Assembly: GCF_028330965.1 (NCBI RefSeq)
Contig: NZ_JAQMUB010000032.1
Coordinates: forward strand, 124,001 to 188,000
Reading direction: 5' to 3'
Origin: Oscillatoria sp. CS-180
Lineage (GTDB): Bacteria > Cyanobacteriota > Cyanobacteriia > Phormidesmidales > Phormidesmidaceae
Length of the DNA stretch: 64,000 nucleotides
Shown here: positions 59,469 through 64,000 of the stretch, in pieces
Position numbering within the stretch: position 1 is the first letter of the stretch
Layout of the letters: every line of letters begins with the position of its first letter
Position numbers and translations under genes: made by a program
Notes under the pieces: model-generated
The model's database searches: none
Seen by the model: only the letters and a program-made list of their open reading frames with translations
Told to the model about the DNA's origin: nothing

Positions 59469-59648
59469 TCTTTTTCTTTTTGTCTGTCTTGAAAAAATAT
59501 AGGGAACTTCCACCGATATGCTGGTATCTATAAGTAGATGGATGCAGCCAATACGCCCCCTTCTTCAATTTTGGCTGCAATTTTCACAAGGCTTTAAGTT
59601 TTTATCTCAGGAAGCGGCGTTGCTCCAGAAGTCAGCACACCGCAAAAA

Positions 59649-59677
59649 TTGCCTGTTTTCACTGATCCCCGTATAAT
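59649..59677 (+). promoter_or_regulatory. promoter of the M23 peptidase gene
   Basis: TTGCCT (59649-59654) and a perfect TATAAT (59672-59677) lie 17 bases apart, about 58 bases before the ATG. Confidence 0.7.
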
Positions 59678-59734
59678 CCTGAGGTCAATTCTCGTAAAGA
59701 ATCGAAAATTCTCGTCCGTTCCCTGGAAACTACA

Positions 59735-60604
59735 ATGCGTCTTCGATTGCCAAGACCTTACACCATTCTGATTACTCGAACAGGTGAGACACCCATCGCA
59801 ATCAGCCTCCGTCCTTTTCCCATCGTATTAGTAGGACTTGCGCTGTCTTCCTTGCCCGTTGTCTGGGTGGCAAAGCTAATTGGAGACAATGAGCAACTCA
59901 CCCAGCGAAATGAAAATTTGACTGAAACGGCCAGTGAGGTTCTTCTAGAGCTAGAGACGCTAGATTCCGAGGTGGAGGATTTACGAGAAAGAGCTGGCCT
60001 ACCTGAAGAGGGGACTCCTCCCTCACAGTCTGTCCTTGAGCGATCGCAGGGCGGTATTGAGCAGCCTGCCGATGCAGAGCGTCTTTTTCAGATGGCTCAG
60101 ACTCGTTTGCCTCAGATCGATCTTGAACTTGAAGCTCAGGTCCGACCCGCTTTAGAAGATACACTGGCAGAAGAATCTGCTCGGGCCGCAGCTCTGCCGA
60201 ATGCTAAGCCCCTGAAAGGTAATTTGGACGTCTCCTCAGAGTTTGGCATCCGGCGTAACCCGTTTGGCGGATTTAATTATGAGATGCACAGCGGTATTGA
60301 CTTTCGTGGCCCTGTCGGAACGCCTGTTTATGCCACTGCAGACGGCACGGTGATTCGAGCTGAACATTCTGGTGGATATGGTAAGCATATTGTTATCGAT
60401 CATGGCTATGACTACGAAACCCTGTATGCTCATCTGTCTAACATCCAAGTTCAAACGGGCGATCGCATCAAACGAGGAGACTTGATCGGTGCCCTGGGCA
60501 GTACTGGACGATCCTCCGGCCCTCACCTACACTACGAAGTTCATCGCGATCATAAACCCATTAATCCCAGGTACTACCTGCGTATAGAGGAGTCAGTCGA
60601 TTGA
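59735..60604 (+). CDS. M23 (LytM) family metallopeptidase, membrane-anchored
   Basis: The 289-residue protein has one N-terminal membrane helix (PIVLVGLALSSLPVVWVAKL, ~29-48), a short coiled coil (51-90), an acidic linker and a C-terminal M23 domain. Zinc and catalytic residues are complete: H185 and D189 (MHSGIDF), H233 (YAHLS) and H266 (HLHYEVH). Such proteins cut murein cross-bridges or activate amidases in the periplasm. It is followed after 23 bases by a DUF4168 gene, perhaps in the same transcript. Confidence 0.92.
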   Translation: MRLRLPRPYTILITRTGETPIAISLRPFPIVLVGLALSSLPVVWVAKLIGDNEQLTQRNENLTETASEVLLELETLDSEVEDLRERAGLPEEGTPPSQSVLERSQGGIEQPADAERLFQMAQTRLPQIDLELEAQVRPALEDTLAEESARAAALPNAKPLKGNLDVSSEFGIRRNPFGGFNYEMHSGIDFRGPVGTPVYATADGTVIRAEHSGGYGKHIVIDHGYDYETLYAHLSNIQVQTGDRIKRGDLIGALGSTGRSSGPHLHYEVHRDHKPINPRYYLRIEESVD

Positions 60605-60627
60605 AGAGTCGGCGGAAGGACGAGTAG

Positions 60628-61026
60628 ATGAGACGCTTTCTGAAAGCTTGTTTGCTAATTATTTTTTGCGGGTTTCTTCTAACCGCGTTGCCTGCGCTGG
60701 CGGAGACTGAAGTCGATGATGTGCCTCGCCCTTCCTTGTCTGAGGGGCTGAATGTCACAGATATTCCGGCTGAGAAAGTTGATCAATTTGTCACAGCGTA
60801 TCTTCATGTTGTGGATCTGATTGACGATCGCAGCGAAGACTTGCAGCGAGCAGAAACCGAAGCAGAATTCTTGCAGCTACAAAGGACAATTGAGGCCGCT
60901 GCTTTCAACCTAATGCAGGAGGCTGGGTTGACACGAGAAGAATACTTTCAGTTGCTGGGCCTAGCGAATGCCGATATAGAGTTTCGCGATCGCGTTTTAG
61001 CGCAAATTGAGGAACGCGATCGCTGA
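60628..61026 (+). CDS. DUF4168 secreted protein
   Basis: The 132-residue protein has a signal peptide (LLIIFCGFLLTALPALAETE; cleavage expected after ALA) and a helical mature part with IPAEKVDQFVTAYLHVVDLI and the terminal ANADIEFRDRVLAQIEE, the DUF4168 pattern found in cyanobacteria and some proteobacteria. Function unknown; periplasmic. Confidence 0.85.
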   Translation: MRRFLKACLLIIFCGFLLTALPALAETEVDDVPRPSLSEGLNVTDIPAEKVDQFVTAYLHVVDLIDDRSEDLQRAETEAEFLQLQRTIEAAAFNLMQEAGLTREEYFQLLGLANADIEFRDRVLAQIEERDR

Positions 61027-61146
61027 TCTGATTCTGGTGGAGGTTACGTTACTCTGCAAGAAGTCGAAACCTGATGTCCTCTAACCTCGATCCTGTACAG
61101 ACGGTTTTTGAGTCGCGGTTAGCTTATTGCTTCGTTCCAGAATTCC

Positions 61147-61602
61147 ATGCCCTTCAGTGATATGACACAAGAAACCGTTTTTAGCGAATCCGCTCAGCAA
61201 TACGGTGATATTGCGATTGCGCGTGCAGCATCTGATCCTTTCGAGAAATGGCCGAACCAGACGGATAACGCCTATCTAATTCATCTCGAACATCCAGAAT
61301 TTACAGCGTTGTGTCCCCGGTCTGGATATCCAGATTTCGGGACCATGGTGGTGGATTATCAGCCTCGTGACTGGGTCGTAGAGTTAAAAGCATTCAAGCT
61401 TTACATCAACGCTTATCGAGATCAGCGTATTAGCCATGAAATGGTCACCAATGAAATCGCGGATCGCCTTTGGCAAGAGCTGAATCCAGTGGGCCTGCGG
61501 GTCATTGGCGATTTTACACGGCGGGGCGGAGTTAAAACGGTGATCACCGTTATCAAAGGAGACGATGGTCTCTTTGCTCCTTACTCTCCCAACCTTCTTT
61601 GA
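61147..61602 (+). CDS. queF: NADPH-dependent 7-cyano-7-deazaguanine reductase (preQ1 synthase)
   Basis: QueF reduces preQ0 to preQ1 on the way to queuosine in tRNA. The 151-residue type I protein has the catalytic Cys56 and Asp63 in TALCPRSGYPDFGTM and the family motif ELKAFKLYINAYRDQRISHE, with GDFTRRGGVKTVIT later. An in-frame ATG at 61162 could also be the start. No preQ1 riboswitch is seen in the 120 bases upstream. It is followed 6 bases later by a pseudouridine synthase gene, so two RNA-modification genes form an operon. Confidence 0.95.
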   Translation: MPFSDMTQETVFSESAQQYGDIAIARAASDPFEKWPNQTDNAYLIHLEHPEFTALCPRSGYPDFGTMVVDYQPRDWVVELKAFKLYINAYRDQRISHEMVTNEIADRLWQELNPVGLRVIGDFTRRGGVKTVITVIKGDDGLFAPYSPNLL

Positions 61603-61608
61603 CGGGCA

Positions 61609-63255
61609 ATGGATCTGCTGCATGCTATAGACGATTTTGATATGGACAACGCCTTGGTCGCAGGCGCTGCTCCTGACTATTGGTATACGGGGCGATGTCC
61701 TCGTACAAGGGAGCTTTTGCGTTTACCTCGGACTGCTCAAGCTAAAGCGATCGCCCAGAGGTTAATGCAATCCTTAGCGACCCAATCGTCTTACTCAGCA
61801 GAAGGGAAAATGTATGGTGTTTTGGTTGTTGAAACACTAAGCGGCAAGCTAGGTGTGCTTCAGGCTTTTTCAGGATTATTGCAGGGAAAAAGTATTCAAG
61901 CGGGTTGGGTGCCGCCTATTCCAGGTCGCCTACAGGTCGCTTTTTTAGAAAAGCAAACGTTAGATCAGTTGAATGCTCTAAAACAGCAAATTGTTGACCT
62001 CAAGCAACTGCCTGAGCGAACAACATTCGCAACGCTGTCGCAGCAGTATGCTGAGCAGCTGCAAGCCTTATCTGAAAAGCACCACCAGCGTAAGCAAAGC
62101 CGTGATCGTCAACGCGAATATGGTGCCAAAACTTTGCAGGGAGACGCATTGGAGAAGGGTCTCAAAAATCTTGTTCGGCAGAGTCAGGAGGACGGGATTG
62201 AGCGAAAACGGCTCAAACGAGAACGCGATCAGGCGCTAAACCCCCTTAAAGAGGCGATCGCCCTAGCCGACCAACGGATTACCCAATTGAAGCAGCAGCG
62301 CAAATCCCTATCCCGTCAGCTGCAAGCGCATATGCACGCAGCCTACAGCTTGACTAACTTTGCGGGTGAAACGGCCTGCATAGAGACGTTTCGGGCAGCA
62401 GGATTACCCACAGGAACCGGGGACTGTGCTGCTCCCAAACTTCTACACTATGCAGCTGCTCATCATCTGAAACCTGTAGCGCTGGCTGAATTTTGGTGGG
62501 GACCTTCCCGAGGAGACAAACAGCCAGGACAGTTCTACGGCGCTTGTGTAGAGCGGTGTCAACCGATTATGGGATTTTTGCTATCAGGGCTTCCCCAAGC
62601 CTCCACTCCGCCAGGTCGGTCAGACATCACTCTCCCTATTCTGTATGAAGACGATGAGCTGATCGCAGTGGACAAACCCACAGGTTTGCTATCAGTGCCG
62701 GGGCGGACGAGCGATCTTCAGGATAGTGTCCTTAGCCGCCTCCGCTGCCAGTTCGCTCAAGCTGATGATTTAGCTGCGCCCCATCGTTTAGATAAAGGGA
62801 CCTCAGGCGTTTTGATCCTGGCCAAAACGCGAGAAATTCACCGTTTGCTCAACCAGCAATTTGCTCAGCGTCAGGTTAGCAAAGTTTACGAGGCTATTCT
62901 CAGTCACCGGGTTGAGTCAGAGCAAGGCACTATTGATTTGCCCTTATGGCGAGATCCCTGCGATCGCCCCAAACAATCTGTCAATTTCCAGCGGGGAAAA
63001 CCCAGCCTGACTACGTTTCAGATCTTGGAACCGAGCGAGACTCCTCGCGTTTGTTTCAGACCACAGACGGGGCGTACTCATCAACTCCGTGTCCATGCCG
63101 CCGACCCTAACGGACTCAACGCTCCTATCTTGGGCGACACCCTGTACGGAGCCAAAGACCAAACCTGCCGCCTTCATCTCCATGCCAAGTCGCTTGAACT
63201 AACTCATCCCCTAACCCAACAAAGCCTGAAGTTGGTGTCCAAAGTTCCTTTTTAA
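61609..63255 (+). CDS. RluA-family pseudouridine synthase with long N-terminal extension
   Basis: The 548-residue protein has a C-terminal RluA catalytic domain (~345-548) with the active-site Asp in APHRLDKGTSGVLILAKT and the blocks LIAVDKPTGLLSVPG and FRPQTGRTHQLRVHA. The first ~340 residues are unlike standard RluA: an N-terminal part (YYWYTGRCPRTR-like start, GKMYGVLVV), a charged helical middle (~130-250) and a conserved-looking GDCAAPKLLHYAAAH region. I remember such long forms from cyanobacteria and some proteobacteria. The uridine target is unknown. Confidence 0.88.
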   Translation: MDLLHAIDDFDMDNALVAGAAPDYWYTGRCPRTRELLRLPRTAQAKAIAQRLMQSLATQSSYSAEGKMYGVLVVETLSGKLGVLQAFSGLLQGKSIQAGWVPPIPGRLQVAFLEKQTLDQLNALKQQIVDLKQLPERTTFATLSQQYAEQLQALSEKHHQRKQSRDRQREYGAKTLQGDALEKGLKNLVRQSQEDGIERKRLKRERDQALNPLKEAIALADQRITQLKQQRKSLSRQLQAHMHAAYSLTNFAGETACIETFRAAGLPTGTGDCAAPKLLHYAAAHHLKPVALAEFWWGPSRGDKQPGQFYGACVERCQPIMGFLLSGLPQASTPPGRSDITLPILYEDDELIAVDKPTGLLSVPGRTSDLQDSVLSRLRCQFAQADDLAAPHRLDKGTSGVLILAKTREIHRLLNQQFAQRQVSKVYEAILSHRVESEQGTIDLPLWRDPCDRPKQSVNFQRGKPSLTTFQILEPSETPRVCFRPQTGRTHQLRVHAADPNGLNAPILGDTLYGAKDQTCRLHLHAKSLELTHPLTQQSLKLVSKVPF

Positions 63256-63281
63256 GGACTTCAGGTCGACCAGTCGCCTAT

Positions 63282-64000
63282 CTACCCACCAATCTGCGAC
63301 ATGGTACGGCTATACGCTCCAGTTGTCCCCGATTCTCTCATTTTGAAGTTGATTTCCGGTTTAGCGTCAACGAGGTGAGCGACTTGATCGCGAATCTTGG
63401 CTAGCGGTACGTCTCCTCGCAAGAGTTCGCGCAGGTTAATCTGTCCTGTTTCGTTCAACAAACAGGGGCGTAACCAGCCATCTGCTGAGAGACGCATTCG
63501 GTTACAGCGATCGCAAAAGCACTCCGACATCTGACTGATGAAGCCCAGCGTTCCTTGAGCGCCGGGAATTTGAAAAACGTCAGCTGGGCCATTTCCTTGA
63601 ACAGTCCCTTCAATCAGCCCCCAGCGATCGCGAATGCGCTGTCTCAGGTCCTCAGACGCAATCCAGCCCCGATGTTGAAACAGGTCGCCGTTACCGATGG
63701 GCATGAATTCAATAAAGCGAACATGCCACTCTCGGTCTATCGTCAGGGCAGCCAGATCTAGAATTTCACTATCGTTAACCCCAGGAATGACCACAACGTT
63801 CAATTTCAAAGGGGAAAAGCCAATTTGGTGAGCCTTTTGAAGGCCTTCCCATACTTCATGCCAGCGTGATTTGCCTCGACCACCAATGATGGCTTGAAAC
63901 GTGTCTGGATCAAGGGAATCCAAGCTGATGTTAATGCGACGTAGGCCGGCTTGCCAGAGGGCATCGGCTTTCTTAGCGAGCAGGAAAGCATTGGTCGTCA
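63282..64000 (-). CDS. moaA: GTP 3',8-cyclase MoaA, C-terminal part (5' end outside window)
   Basis: The frame stays open to the right edge with [20 protein letters not shown] and [15 protein letters not shown], well-known MoaA segments, so the radical-SAM CxxxCxxC cluster lies beyond the window. The second iron-sulfur site is visible as C-x2-C-x13-C ([18 protein letters not shown]). The C-terminus ends in SQIGG, the double-glycine tail needed for catalysis. First step of molybdopterin synthesis. It converges with the pseudouridine synthase gene. Confidence 0.95.
   Translation of the reverse strand, partial: TTNAFLLAKKADALWQAGLRRINISLDSLDPDTFQAIIGGRGKSRWHEVWEGLQKAHQIGFSPLKLNVVVIPGVNDSEILDLAALTIDREWHVRFIEFMPIGNGDLFQHRGWIASEDLRQRIRDRWGLIEGTVQGNGPADVFQIPGAQGTLGFISQMSECFCDRCNRMRLSADGWLRPCLLNETGQINLRELLRGDVPLAKIRDQVAHLVDAKPEINFKMRESGTTGAYSRTMSQIGG

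Larger units (their letters stand above)
59143..59734. other. 592-bp divergent spacer and ribosomal-operon leader
   Basis: No gene is seen. The part next to rplC would be the ~290-base leader of the ribosomal mRNA and contains small inverted repeats: TTCAAG/CTTGAA around 59190-59206 and AACTCT/AGAGTT at 59253-59268. The rest holds two promoters on opposite strands, listed separately. The segment 59520-59590 is T/C-rich without a recognisable element. Confidence 0.55.

Noticed and set aside
61027-61146. preQ1 riboswitch upstream of queF
   Set aside because: I looked for the short H-type pseudoknot pattern (C-rich loop and A-rich tail) and did not find it.

Overview
The window is an ordinary stretch of cyanobacterial chromosome with one accessory block in the middle. 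The evidence is the F-type ATP synthase operon in the cyanobacterial order (I-a-c-b'-b-delta-alpha-gamma, with beta/epsilon elsewhere), a ClpR/ClpP3 locus, a DASH cryptochrome, a DUF4168 protein, and more than 40 copies (counted by eye) of the HIP1 octamer GCGATCGC. No transposase, prophage gene, tRNA, rRNA or CRISPR array was found. I cannot assign a genus from the sequence alone.

Layout. 1-854: the end of a class I methyltransferase. 1-7.2 kb: the atp operon, ending in a 19-bp perfect terminator hairpin; further hairpins flank atpE and follow atpA. 7.6-9.1 kb: a small heat-shock protein and a TrkA-C protein with a TrkH/KtrB-like pore motif. 9.3-12.7 kb (minus): a transglutaminase / alpha-E / circularly permuted ATP-grasp module of the type known beside the Anbu protease, here without Anbu. 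13.0-17.8 kb: a 1593-residue FG-GAP adhesin made of two seven-repeat propellers.

17.8-28.0 kb is the accessory block. It holds an MscS channel coupled to a winged-helix protein with a degenerate P-loop; a truncated PIN toxin behind its antitoxin; a frameshifted Uma2 gene; an overlapping AAA-type ATPase / TPR pair; and a divergent 954-residue membrane protein with a long helical body. I did not recognise a described system matching this set, so it is the best candidate for an uncharacterised one.

28.2-31.2 kb: a KaiC-like double ATPase followed by a degenerate receiver and a histidine kinase, which together look like a signalling operon. 31.3-42 kb: a small conserved protein, a DASH cryptochrome, the potADBC polyamine transporter, a double VOC protein, a TSUP exporter, an HD protein and a J-domain protein. 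42.3-44.4 kb: a three-gene Clp operon in which two of the three subunits have lost the whole catalytic triad. 44.5-47.9 kb: a VWA protein, then an enolase-superfamily epimerase and a DUF1611 protein that overlap and resemble the DgcA/DgcN D-glutamate pair.

47.9-59.1 kb (minus): the long ribosomal protein operon rplC to infA through secY and adk. It stops at infA; the usual rpmJ-rpsM-rpsK-rpoA continuation is absent. 59.7-64 kb: an M23 peptidase, a DUF4168 protein, QueF, an RluA-type pseudouridine synthase with a long N-terminal extension, and the C-terminal part of MoaA on the minus strand.

All calls rest on reading the sequence and on remembered family motifs; no searches were run.
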